Counted from the stretch's first letter, positions 42,629-52,860 are shown. The stretch: 64,000 nt of DNA from Trichocoleus desertorum ATA4-8-CV12 (GCA_019358975.1 JAHHIL010000002.1:298634-362633), one strand, 5' to 3'. Numbers and translations: made by a program. Notes: generated by a model from the letters alone, not told the origin.

Positions 42629-44098
42629 TTATTTTTTCACGATTTGGTGGAGCTGATGGGTTTGGTCTAGGACACCCTCTATGTCCTCTGCCGAGAGCTG
42701 CTGAATGTAGTTCACCTTGACTTCTTCTAAGAGGTCAAAGAGTAACTTCTGGATTTTTTGCTGAGTCTGGTGGTTTTGCACTTCTGACCCTAAGGCTTCG
42801 GCAAAATGTTGTACGAGTTGACTAGAGAGTTGGGCTCCTACAGGATCTTCTAAGGCACCAACCAAAGCTTGATAGGCAGTCTGAGTCACATTGGCAACGA
42901 CTTGGTCTGCGAGTTGAGTTGGCAGATCCCGCACCCCTGGCACTTGTTGTAAACCTTGATAGATGGGTAGTTGCCGTAATCCACTTTCGATACTGTGCCG
43001 CAGAATTGCCTCTAGGTCAGGTTGGATTTTGGGCAGCACATCATACACAACCAGTTTGACGAGTAGGGTAGCGATCGCTTCTACTTCGTTGACATTGTTG
43101 AGGTCAATGTAGCCACGGGCACTGGGAGACTGAAAGAGCCACCGTGTCACCTCCCCCCGCTGAATTGACCCTTGCACTTGATTGATCACGCGGACCACGA
43201 CAACTTCGGTTAAGTCTTCGGCGAAGTTGGCTACAAAACCCCGGTTGATTTGAGTGATGACAAAGTCTAAGTCAACCAGTTTGGCTTGATGCAGCCGAAT
43301 GGTCACTGGAATCATCCGCAGCAATCGCCAAGATGGGAACCAAAAGCCAAAAGGCAACCACAGAAACACGTCATACCAGCGCCATAACATAGCATCAAGC
43401 CAACTCACGCCTCTGTGGCGACGACTGATATAAAAGGTTCGAGCTAAAAACTCTACCCCGAAAATAATTCCAAAAGGCAAGTCAATGCGCCAAAAATAAC
43501 TAACAAACCCCCCAGTCTCTCCTAAAGGCCGAAAATAGTTAGTTGCAATTAAGGGGCGAATTCCTTGATTGAAGAAATCAATTTCGCTGCGCCATCCCGC
43601 TTGTAGTAGATGGTCTTGGCTCCAAAACCGATTGAAAGACTCGCGAGAAGAAACTTGTCGGCGTTGACCATAGATATGCTCCCGCATCCGATTTTTGATT
43701 CTCTCCAGAGTGCCGCTTTTGCCAGCGATCTGGAAGGGATCGCCATCGATCATCTCGGTGCTAAGACTCCGCAACTGCGCTAGATAAGGCTCTACTTCAG
43801 GTGAGCTGATTCCCGTCTTCTCCACTTGCGCTTCTAAATCAGCCACAGCTTGCAGGTAGTTTTGGGTGTCTCGGTGGGCTTCAATCCCCTTTACAGGGTC
43901 GTATAGCTGGGTTAAGTTTCCCGCTGGAGGAATCAGACGCGGCAAACGCAGGAGGTAGAAATCTCGCAGCGATACATAACTCACGTCAAATAGCACCAGC
44001 AGCAAATTTGCTGACGCTAAGATTGCCATCACTCGTTCAAACCAGAGGTTGCGACGAGCGGTTGAGCGCCGTCTGGCTATTTTCTGTAGCGATGACAT
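42629..44098 (-). CDS. Uncharacterised cyanobacterial membrane protein with voltage-sensor-like helices
   Basis: 489 residues. A first helix at about 22-45 (VMAILASANLLLVLFDVSY) is followed by a soluble insert to about 205. Then come FGIIFGVEFLARTFYIS, WRWYDVFLWLPFG and RLLRMIPVTIRLHQAKLVD, which resemble the S2, S3 and S4 helices of voltage-sensor domains (Glu/Arg in S2, Asp in S3, spaced Arg in S4). The C-terminal half is helical and soluble without a pore-loop signature. I recognise no named family; ion-channel-like ancestry is inference only. The 346-residue gene lies 76 bases upstream on the same strand. Confidence 0.78.
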   Translation of the reverse strand: MSSLQKIARRRSTARRNLWFERVMAILASANLLLVLFDVSYVSLRDFYLLRLPRLIPPAGNLTQLYDPVKGIEAHRDTQNYLQAVADLEAQVEKTGISSPEVEPYLAQLRSLSTEMIDGDPFQIAGKSGTLERIKNRMREHIYGQRRQVSSRESFNRFWSQDHLLQAGWRSEIDFFNQGIRPLIATNYFRPLGETGGFVSYFWRIDLPFGIIFGVEFLARTFYISRRHRGVSWLDAMLWRWYDVFLWLPFGFWFPSWRLLRMIPVTIRLHQAKLVDLDFVITQINRGFVANFAEDLTEVVVVRVINQVQGSIQRGEVTRWLFQSPSARGYIDLNNVNEVEAIATLLVKLVVYDVLPKIQPDLEAILRHSIESGLRQLPIYQGLQQVPGVRDLPTQLADQVVANVTQTAYQALVGALEDPVGAQLSSQLVQHFAEALGSEVQNHQTQQKIQKLLFDLLEEVKVNYIQQLSAEDIEGVLDQTHQLHQIVKK

Positions 44099-44174
44099 GG
44101 CAGCAGAACTTGGATTAACTTCCCCCTGAGTATGAAAGCCAGTACAAAATTTCGCAATCGATGTTTAAGTCCCG

Positions 44175-45215
44175 TTACGGAATGGGTTGATCGGCGGGAG
44201 GGTCGGCCCAGATGGGTAGTTGATTGACCACCTGTAGCGTTAAATCAACATACTTAGTCTGCCCTGTCCTTTGGGCTTGAGCTGGCTGGGCGATCGCCTC
44301 TCCAAAGTAACCTTTAGGACCATCATGGTCATGAGGCCCTGTGTCATGGACACTGTAACGGCCTTGCCATTGAGCTTGGTGAAACGGAGAACCGACTGTC
44401 CAAGGCCAACGCGAGGGAAACACAACTTGGCCGATGTCCTCAACCCAGTCTCGCTCACCTTGCAGGTGATACACTCGCTCCGCTGCCTCGAAGCCATCAG
44501 TTCCTGAAAAAACGCCACCGACCGAGACCACTAAAATTTTCGTGTCTAACCATTGATTCAGATACTCAGCCGCTCCTAGGGAAACCTGGGTGCCACCACT
44601 GGTACTAATCAAAATTATTTTTAAGGGTCGCTGAGTTCCTGGGGTAATAGGATAGGCAGCATTCATGCGATCAATGATGGCAGTGGCAATACCTTGGTTA
44701 TATAAAGGGCCATAGCGATCGTCAGCCGAAATCGCAAAGCGCCACAGGTTGCGGATTTTAATTAAGACATCGGCTCCACCTAACCAACCATCGGCATTGT
44801 CGGCAAAACGCCACAAAGGGGCCAAGGGCCGTCGTCCCCCCAAGCCTTCGTTGGCCGCAGAGTAAGGAAACACATCTCGTACGGTGACGCAATCTGGATG
44901 ATCTTGCTCTAGTTGACCGAGAAAATACTCTTCTCCAGGCGTCAATTGATTGGCAGAAAAATCTCCCACTCCGGTTAAGAAGACGATGTAGCAGTGAATA
45001 GGTTGGCTGGGAGCCGCTTGATCGCGATCGCCCGGAAGCGATCGCTTCGTTGATCTCCTAAAACCTAAGCTCTCAGCGCCTTCATTCAACCACCAGACCA
45101 AAGTACCTACAGGTGAAACGGTACCCCAGACCAGCAAGATAATACCCGCCAAGGTCAGCAGTTTTAGACTGCCACCTCTTAGCCAGAGAAGAATACGGCC
45201 CACGAAGTTGAACAT
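44175..45215 (-). CDS. Uncharacterised membrane-anchored protein, possible alpha/beta-hydrolase fold
   Basis: 346 residues. One N-terminal helix (LKLLTLAGIILLVWGTVSPVGTLVWWL) anchors a soluble domain. HCYIVFLTGVGDFSANQLTPGEE looks like a first strand and loop, and ILISTSGGTQVSLGAAEYL resembles a nucleophile elbow (S-x-S-G-G). A C-terminal His-rich segment (VHDTGPHDHDGPKGYFGE) could contain the catalytic His. These suggest a lipase or esterase, but no triad is proven. Probably cotranscribed with the next membrane protein. Confidence 0.72.
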   Translation of the reverse strand: MFNFVGRILLWLRGGSLKLLTLAGIILLVWGTVSPVGTLVWWLNEGAESLGFRRSTKRSLPGDRDQAAPSQPIHCYIVFLTGVGDFSANQLTPGEEYFLGQLEQDHPDCVTVRDVFPYSAANEGLGGRRPLAPLWRFADNADGWLGGADVLIKIRNLWRFAISADDRYGPLYNQGIATAIIDRMNAAYPITPGTQRPLKIILISTSGGTQVSLGAAEYLNQWLDTKILVVSVGGVFSGTDGFEAAERVYHLQGERDWVEDIGQVVFPSRWPWTVGSPFHQAQWQGRYSVHDTGPHDHDGPKGYFGEAIAQPAQAQRTGQTKYVDLTLQVVNQLPIWADPPADQPIP

Positions 45216-45329
45216 GACCTGATTTTGTAGCGTATTTTACTTAAAGCTGTCATCCATCGTCAGCCATAGGCATCTGTTGGAATTGCCAAAGCCTAAGTGG
45301 CTAGGAGTGACAAAATTGTGAAGGAACAA

Positions 45330-45400
45330 GTGAGTAGCGACCCGTGAGTAGCGACAAAAGTGAGCAGCAACCTGTGCAGCAACCTGTGAGTAGCAAAGAC
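45330..45400. repeat. GTGAGTAGCGAC-type short direct repeats at the YIP1 gene start
   Basis: GTGAGTAGCGAC occurs at 45330 and 45344, with diverged copies GTGAGCAGCAAC and GTGAGTAGCAAA further in. They encode the polar Ser/Gln-rich N-terminus (MSSDKSEQQPVQQPVSSKD) and include the start codon. Confidence 0.65.
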
Positions 45401-45961
45401 TCCAAAGCAACGTTAATTCAAACTCTCTGGAATGCGATCGCTTTGAATGCTGAGTTTTACGAAAATGCGCTCAACACTTCTAGAAATCGCGGTATTGCTC
45501 GTGCGATCGTGATTTTGGCCGCCTTGTCTCACATGCTAGGAAGTGCAGTCATTCTGATCACCAACCGAGCCTCAGTGCCCATCCTGGCTTTAGCTCTGGT
45601 GATTGACGGTCTAGCTGTAGGAACAGGATACTACTTTTGGACCGCGACAATCTGGAAAATTGGGCAGTGGTTACGCTCTAGCGAACCCACTTACCGCGAA
45701 TTGCTGATTCCAATCGGATTTGCCTACGCACCGCAAGCTCTAAACTTTCTGACCCTAATTCCATTGTTAGGATCGCCCATCGAATTTGCTTTAGCACTCT
45801 GGAGCTTACTCACGGTTATCTTGGCAGTGCGTCAAGGTCTAGACATTGGCTTACGCTGGGCAGGGCTAATTTGTTTAGTCGGCTGGCCACTGGTTCAAGT
45901 CGCCATTCGGGCCGTCCAAACCTTCGAGCTATTTCTAGTGAATTTGACTACTCAGACTTAA
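45344..45961 (+). CDS. YIP1-family membrane protein
   Basis: 205-residue multi-pass protein with about five helices (AIVILAALSHMLGSAVILIT, ILALALVIDGLAVGTGYYFW, LIPIGFAYAPQALNFLTLIPLL, LWSLLTVILAVRQGL, WAGLICLVGWPLVQVAIRAV). YIP1-type Pro and Gly patterns in the middle helices suit the family, whose bacterial function is unknown. GTG start inside a short repeat; the exact start is uncertain by a few codons. Confidence 0.78.
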   Translation: MSSDKSEQQPVQQPVSSKDSKATLIQTLWNAIALNAEFYENALNTSRNRGIARAIVILAALSHMLGSAVILITNRASVPILALALVIDGLAVGTGYYFWTATIWKIGQWLRSSEPTYRELLIPIGFAYAPQALNFLTLIPLLGSPIEFALALWSLLTVILAVRQGLDIGLRWAGLICLVGWPLVQVAIRAVQTFELFLVNLTTQT

Positions 45962-46081
45962 TCTATATTTACGGTGCTACAAGGGCAGTGCAGCCTTCAT
46001 TCCGAAAGCTACAAAAACACCGCTCACCTCCACGTTTTAGATATTCGTCTTCACTTCCACTCCTGCTGAGCTTCAAAAACG

Positions 46082-47173
46082 ATGTCTAACCAAGCTTCTG
46101 ACCAGCTTAAGCAAAATGCTCCAAGAATCATGCAGATATGGGAGAAGCGGGCGCGTGATGAAGTCAATGCCACCATGCATCAGAACTCTTTGGTCTTACA
46201 AGATTCGTTACCCCTGTACTTAGACCAACTGAGTGATGAACTTTCAACCACAATCCATAGAACCCCTAGCCGCATTGCATCCGACGAAGTAGAAAGCACT
46301 CGGATCGGCAAGCTGCATGGACATGAACGGGCAGGCTACGCAGACTACTCCATGAGTCAGCTAATTTTTGAGTATCACATCCTCCGTCAAGTCATCTTTC
46401 AAGTTTTAGAGGAAGAAGCGCCTTTAGATGTGCGGGAACGAGACATCATTATTGGCTCTATTGAGCAAGCAGTTAATGACGCTGCGACTCAGTTTTCCCA
46501 GACGCTACGAGATATTCAAGAGCTGTTTATGGTGACGCTAACCCACGACCTCAAAAATCCTATTAATGTCGTAAAAATGGGCACCCAACTAATTCTTCGC
46601 CGCCTTGAACGGGGAGACGCTCACATTGATGTGGCAGCGAGGATGATTACTGCGATCGATCGCCTTGATGCCATGATTCAAAATCTGCTTGATGCCAGTC
46701 GGTTGCGGGCAGGGCAGAGCTTGAAGTTTATATCTGAGGAATGCGATTTAGAGATTCTAGTCCAGGACGTAGTGGAGGATTTGAACTTCACCTACGGCGG
46801 TCGGTTTGTTGTAGTCTCGGACTCTGGTGTCAGAACCCAATGTAGCCCGAAAGAAATACGGCGAGTGATCGAAAACTTAGTAATTAACGCAGTGAAGTAT
46901 GGGGCTCCTAGCACACCGATTACACTCACGCTCCACCAAAGTGAAACGCTGATCACCCTCACCGTGCACAATGAGGGCAATCCGATCGCCCCAGATGCTC
47001 AATCCATCCTCTTTCAACAATTTCGTCGTACCATCTCCGCAGAAGATCAAACAGGATGGGGGCTAGGATTATTTCTGGCCAAGAGTATTGTTGAAGCCCA
47101 TCAAGGGACGATTGTGGTCGAAAGTACTGAGGGCCAGGGAACCAGCTTTATCGTCAAGCTACCAAAAATTTAG
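46082..47173 (+). CDS. Soluble sensor histidine kinase with RsbRD-like N-domain
   Basis: 363-residue cytoplasmic kinase. Residues 10-145 match the RsbRD N-terminal helical domain (RIMQIWEKRARDEV; SQLIFEYHILRQVIFQ). H-box His155 is in LTHDLKNPINVVKMGTQLI; ATPase motifs are NLVINAVKYG and WGLGLFLAKSIVEAHQGTI. No transmembrane segment. RsbRD-type domains occur in stress-signalling proteins, so an environmental or redox sensor is likely, though its input is unknown. Confidence 0.9.
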   Translation: MSNQASDQLKQNAPRIMQIWEKRARDEVNATMHQNSLVLQDSLPLYLDQLSDELSTTIHRTPSRIASDEVESTRIGKLHGHERAGYADYSMSQLIFEYHILRQVIFQVLEEEAPLDVRERDIIIGSIEQAVNDAATQFSQTLRDIQELFMVTLTHDLKNPINVVKMGTQLILRRLERGDAHIDVAARMITAIDRLDAMIQNLLDASRLRAGQSLKFISEECDLEILVQDVVEDLNFTYGGRFVVVSDSGVRTQCSPKEIRRVIENLVINAVKYGAPSTPITLTLHQSETLITLTVHNEGNPIAPDAQSILFQQFRRTISAEDQTGWGLGLFLAKSIVEAHQGTIVVESTEGQGTSFIVKLPKI

Positions 47174-47264
47174 TTTTTCTTCACTGGGTTAGCTATTTTT
47201 CAAGGTGCACTCTGGAATTTAGACTTCAAAAAGTGGCTTTAATAAATGCGTTAGCATCTCTCTA

Positions 47265-47648
47265 ATGTCAGTCAGATCACAGTTAAGACTCATGGAGCAA
47301 CCCGCTTTATCGACTGAGGTGATTCTTACGCACCCACGCAAAACCATTGGCAATGTCCAGCTTGACTGGTCTCCTCAGCCTGGCTGCTACTTAGATTTAG
47401 CAGGCAAAACCTACGCTGTTTTAGAGCGCCATCATCGCTATCAGCTCAGAGCAGGACGTTATCAGCTGCATAAGATCGCACTGTACGTCCAATTAGCTAC
47501 CGGTTCTATAGAAAGAAGTTTAGTGGCAGGACGTTGGGTTCTGGGAGATGGAAGTTGTCGCTTCAACGCTCATTCAGAATTGATTCGTTGCGCAGTTAAC
47601 CCAGAAGGACCTTGTGACTCCTGCCATCATTACGAACAGTTGGTTTAG
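47265..47648 (+). CDS. DUF6464 family protein
   Basis: 127-residue cyanobacterial protein. Core pattern: KTIGNVQLDWSPQPGCYLDLAGKTYAVLERHHRYQLRAGRYQLHKIALYVQ (in sections), then DGSCRFNAHSELIRCAVNPEGPCDSCHHYE, with four Cys that may bind metal. A conserved family of unknown role. Start may instead be the ATG nine codons in. Convergent with fmt, separated by two bases. Confidence 0.82.
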   Translation: MSVRSQLRLMEQPALSTEVILTHPRKTIGNVQLDWSPQPGCYLDLAGKTYAVLERHHRYQLRAGRYQLHKIALYVQLATGSIERSLVAGRWVLGDGSCRFNAHSELIRCAVNPEGPCDSCHHYEQLV

Positions 47649-47650
47649 TG

Positions 47651-48661
47651 TCAAAACTCTTGGCCGTTGCCTAACACTTCCCCCACCTCTAAGCGAGTGC
47701 CGTTGGCAAAATCCCAGCCTGATTGCGATCGCTTTCCTGCCAGCTTCACATCTCGCAGCAGTAATAAGCCATCACCCGTTTGCATAACTGGCCCCAATCC
47801 TTTAGCAATGTGAATCACGGAGCCAGGGGAAAGTTGACTAGCAACTAGCTCTGACCAGTCTGCTTCCAAGGTTCGGAATTCAGTGGGCAGCAAGTCCCAA
47901 TAAGCAGGCCCTAATGGCAGGGTTGACTCAATTTTGAGAGCTGTGTCCCGAAACATGGCGACACAGTTAGGAAAGAAACCGCGAATTTGATTATGCAAGG
48001 CGATCGCCGATCGCGACCAATCTAAACAATAGTCTTGCTTTTGAATCAGAGGAGCGTAAGTTGCAGCTGCTGCATCTTGAGCCATTGGTTGCACTTCTCG
48101 CCGCTCCAACTTCAACAGCGTATCTACTAACAAATCTGCGCTCAGCTCCGCTAACCGAGTCGCTAGGTCTTGGACTGTATTTAGCAACCCAATTGCAGTA
48201 GTAGCCTTCAGTAGCATCGGCCCTGTATCCATGCCCGCATCCATCAGCATGGTGGTAATACCTGTCTCGGTTTCACCGTGGTAGAGGCACCACTGAATCG
48301 GGGCAGCACCTCGATATTGCGGCAAGATGGAACCATGCCCATTAATACATCCCAGCTTAGGCATGTCCAAAATCTGCTGAGAGAGAATTTGCCCATAAGC
48401 TACTACTACAAAAGCATCGGCTTGCAGAGCTGCTAGTTGCGCCAACGTTTCAGGATCTTTCTTGATCCGCTGGGGTTGCCAAACGGGGAGCTGGTGCGCC
48501 AAAGCCACTGTTTTAACGGGTGAAGCAGTCAGCTGATTACCCCGCCCACGACGTTTATCGGGCTGGCTAACCACTGCTACTACTTCAAACTCAGGATGAT
48601 TGAGCAGCTTCTCCAAACTGGGAACCGCAAATTGGGGCGTACCGAAGAAAACAACTCTCAT
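47651..48661 (-). CDS. fmt: Methionyl-tRNA formyltransferase
   Basis: Transfers formyl from 10-formyl-THF to initiator Met-tRNA. 336 residues from the chosen ATG ([17 protein letters not shown]). Formyl-transferase motif [16 protein letters not shown] includes the catalytic His, followed by [22 protein letters not shown]. The C-terminal OB-like tRNA-binding domain is complete. The longer frame 15 codons upstream is not supported. Lies 31 bases downstream of the OmpA-like gene on the same strand. Confidence 0.95.
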   Translation of the reverse strand: MRVVFFGTPQFAVPSLEKLLNHPEFEVVAVVSQPDKRRGRGNQLTASPVKTVALAHQLPVWQPQRIKKDPETLAQLAALQADAFVVVAYGQILSQQILDMPKLGCINGHGSILPQYRGAAPIQWCLYHGETETGITTMLMDAGMDTGPMLLKATTAIGLLNTVQDLATRLAELSADLLVDTLLKLERREVQPMAQDAAAATYAPLIQKQDYCLDWSRSAIALHNQIRGFFPNCVAMFRDTALKIESTLPLGPAYWDLLPTEFRTLEADWSELVASQLSPGSVIHIAKGLGPVMQTGDGLLLLRDVKLAGKRSQSGWDFANGTRLEVGEVLGNGQEF

Positions 48662-48692
48662 GCTTTGTGGCAAATTATTTGAAACCCACACT

Positions 48693-49634
48693 TTATCGGG
48701 GATCAATCACGATTTCAATCCGCCGATTCCGTTGTTGATTGGCCACACTATTGTTTTCTGCGAGAGGATAGGCTGACCCATAATCAATCACGACCCAGTG
48801 ATAAGCGTTGCCTAGAGTACTGGCGAGGTATTGCTGCACCATTTGTGCCCGCTGAAAAGCCAACTCTGGAACTGCTTCTGGCTGACCTGCATCATCGGTA
48901 TGAGCTGCTACTTGCACCGAGGCACCGGAATAATTACGCAGATCTCCAACAATGCTGTCGAGCAAGTTGCGTGTCTCTGGGCTGAAGCCTACTTGACCTG
49001 CTCTAAATAGCAAATCAGTGGGTAAAGTGACTGTCAAACGACCTGCGGGATAGGCTCCAGAGCTGCTAATTGCATTAGTTACTGGAGCGATCGCCGTAGT
49101 TGCAGCTGGGGTAGGAGCAGGACTCGGTGGCGCTGTGCCAGAGGCTGTGGCTAACTGTTGGGTCAAAATAGCCAAACGGTTTTCTAAAGGTTCTACAGCT
49201 CGATTAGTGCCTAGCTGGGTTTCTAAAGCAGTCAGGCGATCGCTCACACTTTGAACAGTAGTTTGCAATTGAGTTACCTCTGCCTCAATCTGCTGTTGTT
49301 GAGCCGTGGTGAGGGGTGGGAGCGGACTGACAGCAACGGTAGGGCTAGGGGCAACCGTTGGAGTATCGGCTTGAGGGGAAACTCTGGGTTGGGTCCAAGA
49401 TTGGGGTAGCCGCTTGATCTGAATTACCCAGGCGCTAGATTGACGCAAGGCTTTTTCGAACAGAGGCAGTTCTGGATTAGGGGCAGGATAAAAGGCCGCC
49501 ACTACAACTCCTCCCAGCCAAGCAAATCCCCCTCCCACTAGTAACAGCAGGAGCCGAAACATAAACACTAAGAGCGGCCAATTTTGCTTGGGTGGCCTAA
49601 TTGTAGGAGAGCTTGCTTTGGAAACTGGAGTCAC
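48693..49634 (-). CDS. OmpA-family peptidoglycan-binding protein with N-terminal anchor
   Basis: 313 residues. One helix at about 22-48 ([28 protein letters not shown]) anchors it to the membrane. A coiled coil lies near residues 110-165 ([29 protein letters not shown] in sections), and a Pro/Ala linker leads to a C-terminal OmpA domain ([33 protein letters not shown]). It likely tethers the membrane to peptidoglycan, in the style of MotB or Lpp-like anchors. Neighbour of fmt and of DUF4335/DUF3038 genes. Confidence 0.88.
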   Translation of the reverse strand: MTPVSKASSPTIRPPKQNWPLLVFMFRLLLLLVGGGFAWLGGVVVAAFYPAPNPELPLFEKALRQSSAWVIQIKRLPQSWTQPRVSPQADTPTVAPSPTVAVSPLPPLTTAQQQQIEAEVTQLQTTVQSVSDRLTALETQLGTNRAVEPLENRLAILTQQLATASGTAPPSPAPTPAATTAIAPVTNAISSSGAYPAGRLTVTLPTDLLFRAGQVGFSPETRNLLDSIVGDLRNYSGASVQVAAHTDDAGQPEAVPELAFQRAQMVQQYLASTLGNAYHWVVIDYGSAYPLAENNSVANQQRNRRIEIVIDPR

Positions 49635-49953
49635 GCTGACTAGTCAATCTTAAAGACGATTCAATTGTGATGCTATCTCAACTCTGGGAAGCAATTGAGC
49701 AAATTGAAGTTTCTTACAAAGTTTTCTCGGCTTCAACTAAGAAAAGTTACAGCGCATGAAACCTTTGATGAACTGTGAAACCTCCATTGTCTCTGGTTGG
49801 TGAATCCTACTGGCCCCTGTGAACCGTAGATCTCTCAGGTCGAACCACTGCCACTCCACGCGATCGCCCCCAAGTATTTGGCCGATCGGTCAATAGCATT
49901 TGGACAGGACCGCAGTCCTATCTCTGAGTCAGGCGAGCGTTTAAAGAACCCCC
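49635..49953. other. Intergenic region
   Basis: About 320 bases between two minus-strand genes. It must contain the OmpA-like gene's promoter. A HIP1-like site is near 49861. I see no gene or clear terminator. Confidence 0.5.
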
Positions 49954-51399
49954 TTACTGGTAACCGCGCCAGGGGCTCACTTGCAGCACCCCATTGGGCT
50001 TAAACACCACCCTAAAAGGCGCTAATGAAGCTTGATTAGCTGAGTTATTCTGGGCAGGGGCAGCATCAGATTTGAGTAAGGTAGGCAAGGGCGTATCTTC
50101 CACATAGTCAGACCCAGGCTGATTCATCGGCTCATAATTCGCGATCGAGCCATCCGGTGCTACATTCACCCGGTAAACCAACTCCCGCTCAAAATCAGGC
50201 TTCTCTTTCCAATTTCTGTCAATTTGGTCGTAGAGCCTACCAGTCAGATCTTCAATGGCTGATGAGTCAGTGATTTCTGAGGTAGGGCTAGGCGCTGCTG
50301 TGTAACCTCCCCACGGACTCACTTGCAATACCCCATTGGGTCGGAAGACAACTCGGAACTGACCAATCGGCTCCTGAGACAAACTACCGCCATTGGCAGG
50401 AATGTAGAGAAGGTCAAGCAAAGGAGTTTGCTGAGCCGCTCCGGTAGGCGTATTCTCAGCTTCTCTGTAACCAAGAATAGCCCCATCTTGGGCAACACTG
50501 ACTCGATACACTAGCTCCTGATCGAACTCTGGTTCTTGCTTCCAAGATTGGTCGATCTGGTCGTATACCTTTTTACTCAAACTATCAAGCTGTGTCGGAT
50601 CGGTAATCTCCGGCGCAGCAGCCAGAGCCGCTTGCACGTTCTCTAGGTTGGGCTGAGTCGTAGTCGCAGGACTAGACGTTGGGGAGGCTGTTGGCGAAGA
50701 AGTTGGAGATTCAGTGGGGCTGGTTTGTACCGCTGCGGCTGTCTGAGGAGAGGGGCTAGCCGTTCCGGTCGGTGAGGGGGTCTGCGACTGACTAGTATTC
50801 GGCTGAGCTGTCGGATCTTCAGGCTTCTGAACTTGAGGAATAGGAATAAAGAAAAGAGCCACAGCAGCTAGAGCCAAGCCAGATACACCGATAGCAGCAG
50901 GCACTACTCGCTCAGCTGTCATTTGACGAGCGGCTGTATAGCGCTTTGAAACGGGTGCTAGCTGTAGGGTCAAGTCGGGCAAGGTTTGGGCGTCAGCAAA
51001 AAATTGATCCACTGCATCCACTAGATCAAATAGCTGCACCGTATTGAGATCGATCTGGGTGGCAAAGGCTGTCTCTCTAGCCGTTTCTTCGGAAGGTTGC
51101 ACAATTAAACGGTGCTGATTGCGGTCTAACTCCTGTAGTTGAATGGCTGGGGAGGATACAGGCAGGTGGATGCCGCTAAGAAATTCTTGTGCGTAGCGGC
51201 TCACTGCCACCACTAAAGCCACAAAAAAGTCACGTCCGCCAGAGATGGGTTGCTCTCGCCCCAAAATTCGGCACTCGGCATTAATCAAAATCGACATCAA
51301 AGGCCGCAACTCGGTGGGATTAGTGGAGGCGGTCGGATCGCTTAATCCTTCTAAAACTAGCGTGCAGTTGGGCAAGCTGTACTGACGTTGAATCGTCAT
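49954..51399 (-). CDS. DUF4335 protein with duplicated C-terminal domain
   Basis: 481 residues, cyanobacterial DUF4335 family. The N-terminal domain (RQYSLPNCTLVLEGLSDP, residues 5-150) is followed by one transmembrane helix at about 165-185 and a Pro/Thr/Ser-rich linker. Two tandem copies of a ~95-residue domain end it (DSLSKKVYDQIDQSWKQEPEFDQELVYRV... and EDLTGRLYDQIDRNWKEKPDFERELVYRV...), both closing with GVLQVSPW. The start ATG overlaps the upstream DUF3038 stop by four bases, indicating translational coupling. Function unknown. Confidence 0.88.
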   Translation of the reverse strand: MTIQRQYSLPNCTLVLEGLSDPTASTNPTELRPLMSILINAECRILGREQPISGGRDFFVALVVAVSRYAQEFLSGIHLPVSSPAIQLQELDRNQHRLIVQPSEETARETAFATQIDLNTVQLFDLVDAVDQFFADAQTLPDLTLQLAPVSKRYTAARQMTAERVVPAAIGVSGLALAAVALFFIPIPQVQKPEDPTAQPNTSQSQTPSPTGTASPSPQTAAAVQTSPTESPTSSPTASPTSSPATTTQPNLENVQAALAAAPEITDPTQLDSLSKKVYDQIDQSWKQEPEFDQELVYRVSVAQDGAILGYREAENTPTGAAQQTPLLDLLYIPANGGSLSQEPIGQFRVVFRPNGVLQVSPWGGYTAAPSPTSEITDSSAIEDLTGRLYDQIDRNWKEKPDFERELVYRVNVAPDGSIANYEPMNQPGSDYVEDTPLPTLLKSDAAPAQNNSANQASLAPFRVVFKPNGVLQVSPWRGYQ

Positions 51400-52022
51400 T
51401 CTACCTCTCCATCAAACAAACTGATCCAAAACCGTTGCATGCCAAAGGTGCCCGTACAAAATAGTAATTTGCCCAGCAAGCTCAGCGCTAATTCGTTCAA
51501 TTTCTCGTCGGAGCCGTAGGCCAAAACTCCAGCCCGTCGTGGGTTCATTCGGGCGCGGAAGTGAGCGCGGAAGCGTTCTAGGTAGTCATACAGGCGGAAG
51601 TGATGCTCTACCGAAAGTTGCTTCTCTGTGAGTTGCCGATGGGCTAGCAATAGCTGGCGAATCACTACAGTTAGACGACGAGCTAAGTGACAGGCGATCG
51701 CGACGAGGGCTTTGGCTTCTACTAAGCTCAGAGGCTGGCGCTGGCTATAACGACGAAGGGGGTTAGTGCTGCGTATGCGCCACAAAGCCACTCGATTCTT
51801 AATAATCCCCTGGAGTTCCAACTCCTTTGCCACTGACAAAATCGCTTCAGAGCCCCCTAAGTCCAGCGCTTCAATTGCCAAAAGCATTAGGTCAATTTCT
51901 AAGCGAGCTCGACGGGGACAAACGCCAGCGGGTAGGTTTGGATCGGGTAGATTCTCCAAGAATAAAGGAGCTGACGGGGCGGATAGACTCGTTGACGGCA
52001 TTACGCTCACAGACACATTCAT
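51396..52022 (-). CDS. DUF3038 family protein
   Basis: 208-residue cyanobacterial soluble protein. Typical segments: RRARLEIDLMLLAIEALDLGGSEAIL, RNPLRRYSQR-like RSTNPLRRYSQRQPLSLVEAKALV, and LALSLLGKLLFCTGTFGMQRFW. A predominantly helical domain of unknown function, found next to DUF4335 genes in many cyanobacteria. The stop overlaps the DUF4335 start. Confidence 0.9.
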   Translation of the reverse strand: MNVSVSVMPSTSLSAPSAPLFLENLPDPNLPAGVCPRRARLEIDLMLLAIEALDLGGSEAILSVAKELELQGIIKNRVALWRIRSTNPLRRYSQRQPLSLVEAKALVAIACHLARRLTVVIRQLLLAHRQLTEKQLSVEHHFRLYDYLERFRAHFRARMNPRRAGVLAYGSDEKLNELALSLLGKLLFCTGTFGMQRFWISLFDGEVE

Positions 52023-52336
52023 TCCAGCTTGCTAGACCTTAGGGGGTGAGATATCAGCAGCAACCTACCGATAGTTTAGAATTTTGCACTCAGAGCATCG
52101 GGGATCTGCCAATTTCTATCATTCCCCAACTCTACTTAGATTATTCGAACCCAGCAAATAACAACTCCAAATGTTTAGAATCAACCAAAACTTTACAAAC
52201 TTTCATTGTACGATTTCTGAGGCAACTGAGCTGAATGATTGACACTCCAAAAAGCTTATTCAAGCGATCGCAGCCAATTTCAGGTTCAATTAAACAATAG
52301 TTGCCGACTGCACCCTCAATTCTTACCCGCAATTTT

Positions 52337-52849
52337 ATGGATCTGAAATCCCTCATTCGTGAGATTCCCGATTTTCCTAAACCAGGAATTCTGTTCCGAG
52401 ATATTACAACCTTATTGCGCGATCCAGAAGGGCTGCGTTACACCATTGATACCCTAGCGGACAAGTGTAGCGATCTCAGAGCGGACTATGTCGTTGGCAT
52501 GGAATCACGGGGATTTATTTTTGGCGCTCCTCTCGCTTACAAACTGGGAGCTGGTTTCATCCCCGTCCGCAAGCCTGGTAAGTTGCCTGGTCCAGTTCAC
52601 AGTATTGAGTATGAACTAGAGTACGGCATGGATCGCTTAGAAGTGCATCAAGATGCTTTTCAGTCAGGCTGTCGGATTTTGGTCGTAGACGATTTGATTG
52701 CGACCGGGGGCACCGCTCAGGCAACCGCTAAATTGGTACAACAATCGGGCTGTCACCTTGTAGGCTTTGGATTTATCATCGAGCTACGGGACTTAAAGGG
52801 CCGTGAGCGGTTACCAGAAGTTCCAATTGTGACCTTGGTTGACTATTAA
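52337..52849 (+). CDS. apt: Adenine phosphoribosyltransferase
   Basis: 170-residue purine-salvage enzyme that makes AMP from adenine and [28 protein letters not shown] start, [15 protein letters not shown], and the PRPP-binding motif [15 protein letters not shown] are all present. The ATG gives the usual length; an upstream TTG would add twelve unconserved residues. The permease follows after 11 bases. Confidence 0.96.
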   Translation: MDLKSLIREIPDFPKPGILFRDITTLLRDPEGLRYTIDTLADKCSDLRADYVVGMESRGFIFGAPLAYKLGAGFIPVRKPGKLPGPVHSIEYELEYGMDRLEVHQDAFQSGCRILVVDDLIATGGTAQATAKLVQQSGCHLVGFGFIIELRDLKGRERLPEVPIVTLVDY

Positions 52850-52860
52850 TACTGGCTTGA

